Source of the DNA: Pedobacter sp.
GTDB lineage: Bacteria; Bacteroidota; Bacteroidia; Sphingobacteriales; Sphingobacteriaceae
Assembly (NCBI GenBank): GCA_025351765.1
Contig: JANXVH010000096.1
Location: 1-48,344, forward strand
Direction: 5' to 3'
DNA length: 48,344 bases
How positions within the stretch are numbered: position 1 is the first letter of the stretch; each line of letters begins with the position of its first letter. Positions 7,553 to 16,614 of the stretch are shown piece after piece. The translations under genes and the position numbers were made by a program. Below the pieces are notes generated by a model that saw only the letters and a program-made list of their open reading frames with translations, made no database searches and was not told where the DNA came from.

Positions 7553-8215
7553 ATGATACAAGCAGAAACACTTTCCTTTATAAAGGATGTTACTGAAAAC
7601 AACGACCGGGAGTGGTTTGCAGCGAACAAGGGACGTTATGAGGTAGTTAAGGAAGATATACTGAGCCTTATTGAGAAACTGATCCCTAAACTTGCAGCCA
7701 TTGATCCTGAATTCTCCATTGATACTCCGGCCAAAAAATGCCTGATGCGAATATACAGAGACGTCAGGTTTAGCAAGAATAAAGATCCTTATAAAAATAA
7801 TTACGGTATTTCATTCAGCGTAAAAGCCAAGGGAATACCGAGCCCTGATTATTACCTGCACATACAACCCGGCAAGAGTTTTTTTGGTGCCGGCTTTTGG
7901 ATGCCGGAAGCCCCTGTTCTAAAGCTAATTAGAGAAGAGATTGATTATAATGCACCAGAATTCACATCAATATTGGAGTCAAAGGGTTTCGCTAGCCTTT
8001 ATGAATTGAGTAAGGAAGATACGTTGAAGAATGCACCAAAAGGATACGATATTGATCATCCTCAGATCAAGCTTTTAAAGCTTAAGAGTTTCATAGCGAT
8101 TTGCCCGATAACCGATGCAGAGCTTTTGTCACCAAAAATCGTTGATAAGTTGAAAACTGCTTTTGAAAGTATTTATCCTTTTGTGCTATTTTTGAGAAAT
8201 GCCGTTGCCCAATAG
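7553..8215 (+). CDS. DUF2461 family protein (TIGR02453-like)
   Basis: Soluble 220-aa protein of the DUF2461 family, whose biochemical role I do not know. The hallmark N-terminal segment is FIKDVTENNDREWFAANKGRY split over residues 6-26. It is followed by the conserved RIYRDVRFSKNKDPYK block and the GIPSPDYYLHIQPGKSFFGAG block typical of the family. No signal peptide or membrane helix is seen. It is preceded by 145 bases with no gene, which hold only a weak hairpin (7482-7488 with 7498-7504), and followed after 27 nt by the OmpA-like lipoprotein. Confidence 0.87.
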   Translation: MIQAETLSFIKDVTENNDREWFAANKGRYEVVKEDILSLIEKLIPKLAAIDPEFSIDTPAKKCLMRIYRDVRFSKNKDPYKNNYGISFSVKAKGIPSPDYYLHIQPGKSFFGAGFWMPEAPVLKLIREEIDYNAPEFTSILESKGFASLYELSKEDTLKNAPKGYDIDHPQIKLLKLKSFIAICPITDAELLSPKIVDKLKTAFESIYPFVLFLRNAVAQ

Positions 8216-8242
8216 AAACTAAACCAATACACACTATAATTA

Positions 8243-9085
8243 ATGAAAAAGATTTTTTTATTTGTATTCCTGGCCATGCTGGCAAGTGCCATCAGCTCAT
8301 GCGTAGTCCTCTCTCCAAAAAAATATAAATCCTTATTGGCAAAACAAGATTCCCTTAGCAAAGGCTGGAATGAATCACAATTGTTAAATGAAAACCTGGA
8401 GACACTGATTGCACGATTAAGAAAAGATACTACAGGGATGAGCGCTGCTTTGAGTGATCTGAGAGGACGATATTCAGAAATGGATAATAATTACACCAAG
8501 TTGCGTAGTAATAGTTCTTCCGAGATCAACAAGCTTTCGGCAGACCTAAAAAAACGTGAGCAGCGTTTGAAAGAAGTGGAAGAAGTTTTAAGGAAACGTG
8601 ATGAGGCTACCAATCTGCTTAAAGAAAAGTTACAGCAAGCACTTCTTGGGTTTACTAAAAACGGACTTACAGTAGAGATCAGGAATGGTAAAGTATATGT
8701 TTCCCTAACAGATAAGTTGTTATTCCCATCAGGTAGTATCATTATTGATGAAAAGGGTAAACAGGCGTTAAGCCAACTGGCTGATGTATTGAAACAACAA
8801 CCAGAAATCAATATTGCAGTAGAAGGTCACACGGATTCCCAAAAGATAAACAATCTGGGACAGATCAAGGACAACTGGGATCTGAGTGTATTAAGGTCTA
8901 CTTCTGTTGTTCGGTACCTAACTGAAATAAGCAAGGTAGAGAGTGTGCGTATGACAGCTACAGGAAGAGGTGAATTCCAACCATTGGGTCCAAATACCAG
9001 TGCAGAATCAAGAAGCAAGAACCGCAGAATCGAGATTGTACTTTCACCAAAACTGGATGAGCTATACGACCTGATTAAGCAATAA
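8243..9085 (+). CDS. OmpA-family peptidoglycan-binding lipoprotein
   Basis: A 280-aa outer-membrane lipoprotein with a lipobox ending at Cys20 (AISSC). A long charged coiled-coil region (about 35-135) leads to a C-terminal OmpA domain (about 150-275). OmpA motifs seen are LLFPSGS, VEGHTDSQ and the LRSTSVVRYL...RIEIVLSPK block with the Asp/Arg residues that hold diaminopimelate. It should tether the outer membrane to peptidoglycan. Its TAA stop abuts the convergent DUF4286 stop with no base between, so transcripts from the two strands must overlap or stop inside coding sequence. Confidence 0.93.
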   Translation: MKKIFLFVFLAMLASAISSCVVLSPKKYKSLLAKQDSLSKGWNESQLLNENLETLIARLRKDTTGMSAALSDLRGRYSEMDNNYTKLRSNSSSEINKLSADLKKREQRLKEVEEVLRKRDEATNLLKEKLQQALLGFTKNGLTVEIRNGKVYVSLTDKLLFPSGSIIIDEKGKQALSQLADVLKQQPEINIAVEGHTDSQKINNLGQIKDNWDLSVLRSTSVVRYLTEISKVESVRMTATGRGEFQPLGPNTSAESRSKNRRIEIVLSPKLDELYDLIKQ

Positions 9086-9388
9086 TTAGTCTACATACTC
9101 CATTAGTGTGCGAAAAGCAACAAACTGATTGGCAAATTTCTCGTTAAGATCAGTCTGAAGTGCTGGAGCAAATTGCTCCTGATAAGTTAAATAGTTGTCC
9201 ATGGTTTCAGCAACATATTGTGCGCAGTAGGTTACTCCTTCATTTGGAGAATCGACTACTTTAAGCAATCTAGAAGAGACGAACATACCTGTTTCCATCA
9301 CTTCAGGAATGTGGATTTCCAGCATCCAGTTGAACCATTTTTCGGCAACTGAATCTTCTATGATAAGGGTTACGTTATATAAAAACAT
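9086..9388 (-). CDS. DUF4286 family protein
   Basis: Small soluble protein of 100 aa, recognised from the family start FLYNVTLIIEDSVAEKWFNW and the following HIPEVMETG. The domain resembles a ferredoxin-like monomeric fold; no function is known to me. I chose the second ATG (9386-9388) because family members begin MF-[IL]-YNV; the first ATG at 9392-9394 would add Met-His. It follows the TPR gene after 15 nt (9 nt from the alternative start), so the pair is probably co-transcribed. Confidence 0.82.
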   Translation of the reverse strand: MFLYNVTLIIEDSVAEKWFNWMLEIHIPEVMETGMFVSSRLLKVVDSPNEGVTYCAQYVAETMDNYLTYQEQFAPALQTDLNEKFANQFVAFRTLMEYVD

Positions 9389-9403
9389 GTGCAAATATAA
9401 TAA

Positions 9404-11212
9404 CTATGTGCCAATATTATCGCCGCGCAAAGTTCTGAAACGCTTGCGTGCTTCAGCAGCATACATACTACCGGGATAGTCGTTGATTAGCTTCTGATAA
9501 AGAGCTTTCGCTTGTGCCAGGTCTTTTAGGTTCTTCTCGTAAAGCTCTGCTAGTGTAAATAAGCTATCGTCTGCCCAGACGCTAGAGTTGTATTTCTCTA
9601 TTAGTATTTTTAATGTGCTGACCGCTTTTTCCACCTCGCCAGCTTTAATGAAAATCCTGGAGCGGAACATAAGTATGTCATCAGCTAATGAATTGTTGGG
9701 GTAAACTAGCCCAATGCTGTCCAGTTTCAGGAGCGCTTTAACAGGTTGGTTCTTAAAGTCGAGCATTTCTGCATCGGCATACATTTTAAGGGCATTGCTA
9801 TCTAATGTGGACTGTAGGTTATCTGATATCATCAGACTCAGGTTAAGGGCGTCATTAGCAATAAGCTGAGACGTCGAAGCCTTTAAGACATCAGCCTGCG
9901 ACTTCGCATAGTCAAAATTACCTTGGTAAAATGAAAGCTTGGCAGAACGGTAATGAGCTTCATTGCCGATTGCCATATTTTCAAATTGCTTTGCTACCTG
10001 TTCATAAACTAAGAATGCTTCCCATGGTTGGTTGGTGAGTATATATATATCACCTAAATCAAGTTTTATCTGCCCGAGGTCGGTGGCAGGTAATCCATTT
10101 ATTGTTAAAGCTGTTTCTAGCGCTTTTTCTGCTTTGCTCAGGTCGTTCAAATAAAAAGCCTGCAAGTTTGCCCATTTCCTGAGCGCAAATACTGTGCGTG
10201 CATTTTTGCCATATTCTTCCACTATAGAATTGTATGCATTAGCCAGATCAACAATGGTGGTTTTTTCATACTTCCCTGCGGTAATCAACTGATATTTTGC
10301 ATTGATCATTTCCACTTTTGCAGGCAGAAAATACGGCTTGTCTTTGCCTTTACTCACGATGTATTCATAAGCTTTTATGGCAGTAGGGTAGGCTTTATTC
10401 TCTAAAAATGTATATGCAGTGTTGAATAAAAAGAAGCCATCATCCTTAACCCTTTTATCTTGGGCTATCAATTGCCTAAGTGCCATTTCATACTCTTGTT
10501 GCTGTAGGTATTGCCAGATCAGCATTTTAGTATATACTTCAACCTCTGGTTCTTTTTGTATTTTTTTTAGCAGAGCCGATTGCAATATAAGATAGTCGGG
10601 TTTCTCTTCAAAAACTGCCGAAAGTACACTTTCAGCTTGCTGCAGCATTTCGGGCATGGAAGCAAGCGCAGATACATATTCCTGCACCAGCATGTTCTTG
10701 TCTTTTTTAAAACGGTAAATGCTAAGCAGTTCAAAGACAAAAAGCTTGTCGTTTTTCATAACCTTACGGCCTTGTAAAAAAGTAGATATGGCAAGGTCGT
10801 AGGCTTGATAAGTATAAAAATGATTGGCTAGATCTCGGATAATTAACTCATCAGCAGGCAAACTGTTCAATACCTCGGCATATTTACGGCTTGCCGCATC
10901 CGCTTGTCCTTTCTCCTGCAACAATTGTGCTCCTGCGATGCCGTAAGTCAGGTTTTTAGAATCTTCCTTAGTTGCCTTTTTAATCAGTTTATCTGCATCC
11001 TCAAATCTTTTCAACTTCAGCAAGGAATTAAAGTACATGTCGAAGTACGAATCGTTTTTGGTTTTTGAAAAGAGTTTTTCCAGCAGTAGGATTGCTTCCT
11101 GATACTGTCCTTTCTGATAATATTGGAAAGCCAGCGCATCATTGATGTTTTCCTGCGCAAGGCACAGAAAACTGCTAATGCAGAATAACAAGGTGGTAAT
11201 CAGGCTCTTCAT
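9404..11212 (-). CDS. Secreted tetratricopeptide-repeat protein
   Basis: A 602-aa protein with a signal peptide (MKSLITTLLFCISSFLCLAQ) and TPR-type helical repeats along most of its length. Examples are the repeat around YYQKGQYQEAILLLEKLF (residues 31-48), the central LIAQDKRVKDDGFFLFNTAY block, and the C-terminal FTLAELYEKNLKDLAQAKALY followed by YPGSMYAAEARKRF. The C-terminal part resembles outer-membrane-assembly lipoprotein or YbgF-like TPRs. It is likely a periplasmic scaffold, but no partner can be named. It heads a two-gene minus-strand unit with DUF4286. The 237 bases up to the S9-like gene are a divergent spacer. Confidence 0.85.
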   Translation of the reverse strand: MKSLITTLLFCISSFLCLAQENINDALAFQYYQKGQYQEAILLLEKLFSKTKNDSYFDMYFNSLLKLKRFEDADKLIKKATKEDSKNLTYGIAGAQLLQEKGQADAASRKYAEVLNSLPADELIIRDLANHFYTYQAYDLAISTFLQGRKVMKNDKLFVFELLSIYRFKKDKNMLVQEYVSALASMPEMLQQAESVLSAVFEEKPDYLILQSALLKKIQKEPEVEVYTKMLIWQYLQQQEYEMALRQLIAQDKRVKDDGFFLFNTAYTFLENKAYPTAIKAYEYIVSKGKDKPYFLPAKVEMINAKYQLITAGKYEKTTIVDLANAYNSIVEEYGKNARTVFALRKWANLQAFYLNDLSKAEKALETALTINGLPATDLGQIKLDLGDIYILTNQPWEAFLVYEQVAKQFENMAIGNEAHYRSAKLSFYQGNFDYAKSQADVLKASTSQLIANDALNLSLMISDNLQSTLDSNALKMYADAEMLDFKNQPVKALLKLDSIGLVYPNNSLADDILMFRSRIFIKAGEVEKAVSTLKILIEKYNSSVWADDSLFTLAELYEKNLKDLAQAKALYQKLINDYPGSMYAAEARKRFRTLRGDNIGT

Positions 11213-11423
11213 TTTTACTTATTTTCCTATAGTATCCTAAATTAAGGAATTAACAGCTAACTAGGGTGCAATTGCCATAAGATAAATACAATCTCGTATT
11301 TTAAATGTTACTGAGATCGGCGTTTGATCTGCTCTAAAATGCTTAATTTGATATTTCTACAAGTATTGAAAAGGCAGTATAGTAACAATATTGGTAAGTG
11401 TAACATTTAGTGCGGGGGTTACT

Positions 11424-11431
11424 TAACTTTG
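11424..11431 (+). promoter_or_regulatory. Bacteroidota -7 box for the S9-kinase-regulator operon
   Basis: TAACTTTG matches TAnnTTTG, 18 nt before the ATG at 11450. No TTG is found at the normal spacing (one lies 30 nt upstream). The box overlaps the TTG codon that would give the longest reading frame (11429), which argues against that start. Confidence 0.5.
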
Positions 11432-11449
11432 CAACCGCAAAAAGATATT

Positions 11450-13339
11450 ATGGTGAATAAAAAATACGTCTACATTTTTTTAAGCTTATTCATACTCGCC
11501 TGCGGTAAGCAGGAAGGTGTGAGGGTTATCCCTGTAGCCGATTTTTTTAAAGCTCAAGAAAAAATAGCCTATCATATTTCGCCGGATGGGAACTATCTTT
11601 CATACCTGATGTTGGAGGGTAAAGACCAAAACCTTTATGTAGAAGATCTAAAGACAGGGCAAAATGAAAAGATCACAAAGCTAGAAGGAAAGAATATCAA
11701 CTTTTATTTCTGGGTAAACAGTAGTGAGCTCATTTATTATAAAGAAATAGATGCGGTACACCATCTCTCTGACATTTTCATCATCAATAGAAGTGGAGGA
11801 AATGAACGTCAGTTGACCAGTAATGAAAAGAGCCGGATAAGGGTGCTGGAAGATCAGCTGATTGACGATAAATATTTGCTTGTATCCTCCAATAAGAGGG
11901 ATTCTACGGTGTTTGACGTTTATCGTTTAAATGTGCGTAATGGTCAAATGGAAATGGCTGCACGGAACCCCGGTACTGTAACGAATTGGATAACAGATGC
12001 CGATGGTAAATTGCGTCTGGCAACAAGCAGTGATGGCGTTAACGAAACCTTTCTCTATCGCGCTACGGAAGCTGAGCCGTTTAGGCCTATTATTACAAAT
12101 AGTTTTAAAACGACTTTTAGACCGCTTGCATTTGCTAAAGAGCGTCAAAATATCATCTACGCTATTTCTGATGTCGGTCGGGATAAAAGTGCTCTGGTAG
12201 AACTTGATTGCAATACAGGGAAGGAACTGAAGGTGCTGTATGGTAACGATTCCATAAATGTAACAGATGCCCAATACTCTCGCAAACAGAAAAAAATGGT
12301 ATTTGTTGTTTACGAAACCTGGAAAAAATTGAAGTATTTTCTGGACGATTCCACCGCATTGCTTTATAATAACCTCGATAAGCTTTTACCTAAAACAGAG
12401 ACTAGAATTATAGACCGCGATAAAGCAGAAAGTATTTTTATAGTGCGCACTTTTACAGACAGAAATCCGGGCTCTTATTACCTCTACACAGCACAAACTG
12501 GAAAGCTAAGGAAATTGAGCGATTTTAATTCTGCCATCAAGCAAGATCAAATGTGCGAGATGAAATCCATTAGCTTTACCAGCAGGGATAGCCTAACGAT
12601 TCACGGTTATTTAACACTTCCACTAAATAGAAAAGCGGAGAACCTCCCAGTTGTCGTATTACCGCATGATGGCCCGGGTTCTAGGAATAACTGGGGTTAC
12701 AATCCCGAAGTCCAGTTTTTAGCTAATAGAGGATATGCGGTATTCCAAATTAACTATCGGGGCTCTACGGGTTATGGCAAAGAGTTTACTGCTGCTGGAT
12801 TTAAGCAATGGGGATGCAAAATACAGGGGGATATAAATGATGGGGTAAAATGGCTTATCAACCGCAAGATTGCAGATCCGAAACGTATTGCCATTTACGG
12901 TACCGGCTTTGGGGGAAATATTGCTTTAAACGCCATTTACGCCCGGGAAACTCACTATGCTTGTGCAGCATCCAATTCGGGGGTTATCAATTTGTTCAGT
13001 TATTTGAAATCCATACCCCCCTTTCTTAAACCCAATTTGCAAAAGTATTATGAGGTAGTGGGTAATCCTTTTACAGACGTAGACCGCATGCGTAAATCTT
13101 CGCCATTATTTCAGGCAGATAAGATCAATGTTCCGGTATTTATTGCTCAAAACCTCAAAGACCCAAACAATAATTCAGGTGAAACCATTCATTTTGTAAA
13201 ACAATTGCAAAAGCGAAATATTTCGGTAACCTATCTGGAAAATGAGGGGGGGTTCTTTTTTGGGAAACACATAGAACAAAGACAAAAATTCTATTCAGCC
13301 CTCGAAGAATTTCTGAAAGATAATCTTAAAAAGAAGTAA
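11450..13339 (+). CDS. S9 peptidase-like lipoprotein, predicted inactive
   Basis: A 629-aa lipoprotein (lipobox ILAC, Cys18) with the prolyl oligopeptidase layout: a beta-propeller-like part (about 30-380) and an alpha/beta-hydrolase domain (about 395-629). The hydrolase shows NYRGSTGYGKEF and the usual order of motifs. The nucleophile elbow expected as GxSxGG reads YGTGFGG, with Gly486 in the serine position. The Asp region is kept (Asp571 in NLKDPN), but the histidine motif (EGEGHGF in active members) reads ENEGGFFFGKH, with the His replaced. Two of three catalytic residues are therefore lost in an intact frame. The ATG at 11450 gives a proper lipoprotein signal. It is 9 nt before the histidine kinase gene, which suggests a sensory or scaffold role (inference). 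Confidence 0.88.
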   Translation: MVNKKYVYIFLSLFILACGKQEGVRVIPVADFFKAQEKIAYHISPDGNYLSYLMLEGKDQNLYVEDLKTGQNEKITKLEGKNINFYFWVNSSELIYYKEIDAVHHLSDIFIINRSGGNERQLTSNEKSRIRVLEDQLIDDKYLLVSSNKRDSTVFDVYRLNVRNGQMEMAARNPGTVTNWITDADGKLRLATSSDGVNETFLYRATEAEPFRPIITNSFKTTFRPLAFAKERQNIIYAISDVGRDKSALVELDCNTGKELKVLYGNDSINVTDAQYSRKQKKMVFVVYETWKKLKYFLDDSTALLYNNLDKLLPKTETRIIDRDKAESIFIVRTFTDRNPGSYYLYTAQTGKLRKLSDFNSAIKQDQMCEMKSISFTSRDSLTIHGYLTLPLNRKAENLPVVVLPHDGPGSRNNWGYNPEVQFLANRGYAVFQINYRGSTGYGKEFTAAGFKQWGCKIQGDINDGVKWLINRKIADPKRIAIYGTGFGGNIALNAIYARETHYACAASNSGVINLFSYLKSIPPFLKPNLQKYYEVVGNPFTDVDRMRKSSPLFQADKINVPVFIAQNLKDPNNNSGETIHFVKQLQKRNISVTYLENEGGFFFGKHIEQRQKFYSALEEFLKDNLKKK

Positions 13340-13348
13340 TTTCAATAG

Positions 13349-15019
13349 ATGTCTGCAGAAAAAGAAAGTGGTTACAAGAAGAATTTTTCATTGATCATCA
13401 CATTCATCGCCATGATGATGGTTTTATTTTTCCTTTCGCTTTTCCTTGCTTACCGTTTCAGTACCAAGTTTATCGAGAATGAGTTCATTTCTGAAAAGGT
13501 AAATGTGCTGGAGCAGAGCATTAAGACTTATAACGATTTCTTCCAAAAAAAGCTGCCAGAGGTTTCCTACTACAATGGCTATCTGGATTCGACCACGGCT
13601 TCTAATTTTGCAGATACCCTGCTAATCGAGTATCCGTTTGTATCCAAGGTAATCTTTTATGATTCTGAAGTAAGAAACACCCCTGTAAGTGATGGATTGA
13701 ATACTGGGAAGTTCTCTTTCGGGCCTAAAAATATTTACCAGTTCGGAACCTCTATGCCTACAGACTCTGTTGAGCTTTTCTCCAAGGAAAATACGCGCAA
13801 CTTTATTATTGGGGATGATTTCAATTCACTTGCACTTAAACTGGCCACCTATATTGAAAGTTTGGATACGAGTAAGACACCAACGCAGGATCAGCTATTT
13901 AGTAATTTCAGCAACGTCAGATCCAATAAGATTACCTACCTCAATATACCGCGATTGGAAGATTTAAAAATGTATAAGCGGATGATTCGTAAGAAAATGC
14001 CTTCGCAGCCGGTCTATCAGCAGGATATGCTTTCCTTCTATCTTGATCCTTATAAGATAAAGATCATTAACTCGCGACCTAAACTTTATGAACAGGTGAG
14101 GATAGAGCCGCTTACTTACGATCCTTTGGAAACAGGAGTGAATGATGTAACTACCGAGATTACATTGCCAGGGCCATTTTCCGATTATAAACTTTATTTC
14201 ATATCCTCACAGTCCTTCATCGATAAGGAAGTACTTAATTATTTTCTTCCCCTTGCCTTTGGAATTCTTTCGTTTTTTAGCATAGTCGTACTTGTTGCCT
14301 ATTTGATCTTCAGGAATCTTAACATTAATCAGAAAATGTTTAAGCTGCAGTATGATTTCATGAATAACCTGACGCATGAGTTTAAAACTCCGGTAAGTGT
14401 TATAAAAATTGCCGGCAACAACATCAAAAGTGCAAGCTCCCTTACAGAAAAGGAGCAAAAGATGTATGGCAAGATACTAGATGAGGAGGCAGATAAACTT
14501 AATGGTTTAATGAATAAACTGCTGGCATTTACACAAATTGAAAATAAGGTGATAGAGCTGAACCGGGATCTGGTAAATGTCTTTGATTTTATTGAGAGTA
14601 CCATTGACTCACATTGTTTGAAGCACCCAGATTTTGACTTTACTTATGAAGTGACTGGCTTTAACACCTTCATTACAGATCCGGTATTGCTGGGCAGTTT
14701 ATTTGATAACCTGGCAGAAAATGCTTACAAATATTCTCCGCTTGAGCGTAAGAAATTACACATTAGTGCAAAGCTGATCAAAGGTAAAGTTGTGCTTAGG
14801 TTTGCTGATCAGGGTATTGGAATTCCGGCTTCAGAAATTGACAATATATTTAAGAAGTTTTTTCGCATCCAGAACAAGTACAATCAGAATGGTAGTGTAG
14901 GACTGGGTTTGGCTTTCTGCAAGGAACTCGTTAACTTTATGGAAGGCGAAATTACCGTTAAGAGCAAAGTTGATATAGGAACAGAATTTAAAATTGTATT
15001 GCCTTATAACGAACAGTAA
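13349..15019 (+). CDS. Membrane sensor histidine kinase
   Basis: A 556-aa kinase. The first membrane helix is at about 13-34, a large extracytoplasmic sensor domain of some 250 residues follows, and the second helix is at about 293-315. The HisKA domain has the phospho-acceptor His343 in NLTHEFKTP. The HATPase domain has N box LFDNLAENAYKYSP, G1 box DQGIGIP and G2 box GSVGLGLAF. No HAMP or PAS domain is obvious. It lies 9 nt after the S9-like lipoprotein gene and 23 nt before its regulator, so all three form one operon. The extracytoplasmic domain could contact the lipoprotein. Confidence 0.92.
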   Translation: MSAEKESGYKKNFSLIITFIAMMMVLFFLSLFLAYRFSTKFIENEFISEKVNVLEQSIKTYNDFFQKKLPEVSYYNGYLDSTTASNFADTLLIEYPFVSKVIFYDSEVRNTPVSDGLNTGKFSFGPKNIYQFGTSMPTDSVELFSKENTRNFIIGDDFNSLALKLATYIESLDTSKTPTQDQLFSNFSNVRSNKITYLNIPRLEDLKMYKRMIRKKMPSQPVYQQDMLSFYLDPYKIKIINSRPKLYEQVRIEPLTYDPLETGVNDVTTEITLPGPFSDYKLYFISSQSFIDKEVLNYFLPLAFGILSFFSIVVLVAYLIFRNLNINQKMFKLQYDFMNNLTHEFKTPVSVIKIAGNNIKSASSLTEKEQKMYGKILDEEADKLNGLMNKLLAFTQIENKVIELNRDLVNVFDFIESTIDSHCLKHPDFDFTYEVTGFNTFITDPVLLGSLFDNLAENAYKYSPLERKKLHISAKLIKGKVVLRFADQGIGIPASEIDNIFKKFFRIQNKYNQNGSVGLGLAFCKELVNFMEGEITVKSKVDIGTEFKIVLPYNEQ

Positions 15020-15042
15020 TTGAAATTTAACAACCGAAAGAT

Positions 15043-15735
15043 ATGTCTAAAGGAATCAAAATATTAATAATAGAAGATGATGAAAATCTAAGATTCTTAT
15101 TAGTTCATCGCCTAAAAGCAGAGGGCTATGAAGTTTTGGAAGTGGGGGATGGAGCAGCTGCAGAACAGTTAATTCTTTCTGAAAAGCCAGGCATCGTATT
15201 ATTGGACTGGATGCTTCCCGGAAAGCAGGGTGCCGAAGTTTGTGCGGAAGTGCGGAAGCAAGGGTTTGATAATCTGATTATTATGATGACTGCTAAAGCG
15301 CAGGATATTGATAAGATAGACGCCTACAATTTTGGTGTATCTGACTATGTAACTAAACCCTTTAATATGGATGTGCTAGTAGCCATGCTTGATAATAAGG
15401 TTAAATTTCTTTTAAATAATGACCGGTCTGAAATCCATCGTTTTGGAGAAATGGAGCACCATCCAAATATTCATACCCTGTACAGAAATGGTAAAAAAAT
15501 AGAGCTTACCATTTTAGAGAATCGCATACTGCTTTACTTTTTAAGAAATCCAAATAAGGTGATTAACCGCGATGAGCTGATGCTGGAAGTATGGGGCTAT
15601 AATTCTGATGTAAATACACGGACACTTGATATGCATATTGTGCGTTTGCGTAAAAAGATAGAGTTAAATCCTGATAATCCTCAATTGCTACAAACCGTTA
15701 GGGGAGTTGGCTATCGTTTTAACCCAAGTAACTAA
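15043..15735 (+). CDS. OmpR/PhoB-family response regulator
   Basis: A 230-aa regulator. The receiver domain (1-120) has Glu11-Asp12-Asp13 and phospho-acceptor Asp55 in LLDWMLPG, plus Thr83 and Lys105. The C-terminal winged helix (about 128-230) has the family motifs ILLYFLRNPNKVINRDEL, RTLDMHIVRLRKKIE and RGVGYRF. It is the partner of the kinase encoded just upstream. The gene end overlaps by 17 bp the end of the convergent UbiA-like gene. Confidence 0.94.
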   Translation: MSKGIKILIIEDDENLRFLLVHRLKAEGYEVLEVGDGAAAEQLILSEKPGIVLLDWMLPGKQGAEVCAEVRKQGFDNLIIMMTAKAQDIDKIDAYNFGVSDYVTKPFNMDVLVAMLDNKVKFLLNNDRSEIHRFGEMEHHPNIHTLYRNGKKIELTILENRILLYFLRNPNKVINRDELMLEVWGYNSDVNTRTLDMHIVRLRKKIELNPDNPQLLQTVRGVGYRFNPSN

Positions 15736-16600
15736 ATAACACCAATAATATCCATTGCAAAAGCATAGTGCCATCCAGATAAAGAAAATAGTAGTATTCG
15801 TTTTTTTTAATGTTTGATCTAAAGATCAGCCAGCCTGTAATACCCAGGTTAAGCACTATTGCGGCAATATCAGAATAGGTAGCCTGTTTAAATAGTAACA
15901 AAAGTAACAAGTAGCCGAGTAGTAGGAACTGGCAAAAAATGTATGCCTTCTTTTCGCCCAACATTACAGGTATAGTTTTTAAGGAATACATTTTATCCTG
16001 AAAAAGATCCCTAATATCGAAAGGTATGGTTATGGCAGCTATAAAGAGAAAGCGCTTAAAAACTAGCAACAGTGTATCAGAAGGAGTGATATTTAAAAGC
16101 TTGGTATGTTGAAGCTCTATAATTGGCAAAAGTACGCAGCTTACTGCCCAAACCATCGCAATTAAAAAGAGTTTGATGCCTGGTATGTTCCTTAGGCCAA
16201 TATTCTGATCATTGAGCCTTAAAAAGGGGATGTTATATCCAATAGCCACCAGACCTGTAAATCCCATCAGCAGTTTAGATTCAATACTCAAGTACAGCAA
16301 ACCCAATGGTATTAGGCAAAGTAAGGAGATCAAGGTAATGGTGATGATCATCCTATGGTGTGAAAATATCCAGCGAACCCTTTTGTAAGGAGAATCTTCG
16401 GGTTTCTTTGGTTTTGCCAAGAGCATGCTGAAGTTGTAAAGACCGATAGTGGCAAAAAAGATGAAAGCTAATACGTATTGATCCGCAGGTATTCTAAGAA
16501 AGTGATAGGTGGTCATACCCTGTGCAACCGCACATATGGCGATGAATAAGTTGCTGAACAATAGGAAATCTAGTATGGAAAGGGATATTTTTTTAAACAC
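15719..16600 (-). CDS. UbiA prenyltransferase-like membrane protein
   Basis: A 293-aa protein with about eight membrane helices. The segment IPFDIRDLFQDK followed by LKTIPVMLGEKKA looks like the second Asp-rich motif of UbiA enzymes. The first motif (NxxxDxxxD) is not recognisable; the corresponding place reads LYNFSMLLAKPKKPED. It may therefore be a divergent or inactive family member, and I would not name a substrate. It is last in a minus-strand series, 14 nt after the metallophosphoesterase gene, and overlaps the convergent response regulator gene by 17 bp. Confidence 0.65.
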   Translation of the reverse strand: MFKKISLSILDFLLFSNLFIAICAVAQGMTTYHFLRIPADQYVLAFIFFATIGLYNFSMLLAKPKKPEDSPYKRVRWIFSHHRMIITITLISLLCLIPLGLLYLSIESKLLMGFTGLVAIGYNIPFLRLNDQNIGLRNIPGIKLFLIAMVWAVSCVLLPIIELQHTKLLNITPSDTLLLVFKRFLFIAAITIPFDIRDLFQDKMYSLKTIPVMLGEKKAYIFCQFLLLGYLLLLLLFKQATYSDIAAIVLNLGITGWLIFRSNIKKNEYYYFLYLDGTMLLQWILLVLFSYLG

Positions 16601-16614
16601 CGAGTTAAGCGGTT

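Noticed and set aside
11429..11449. TTG start for the S9-like gene
   Set aside because: It overlaps the -7 promoter box and would spoil the lipoprotein signal that starts at 11450.
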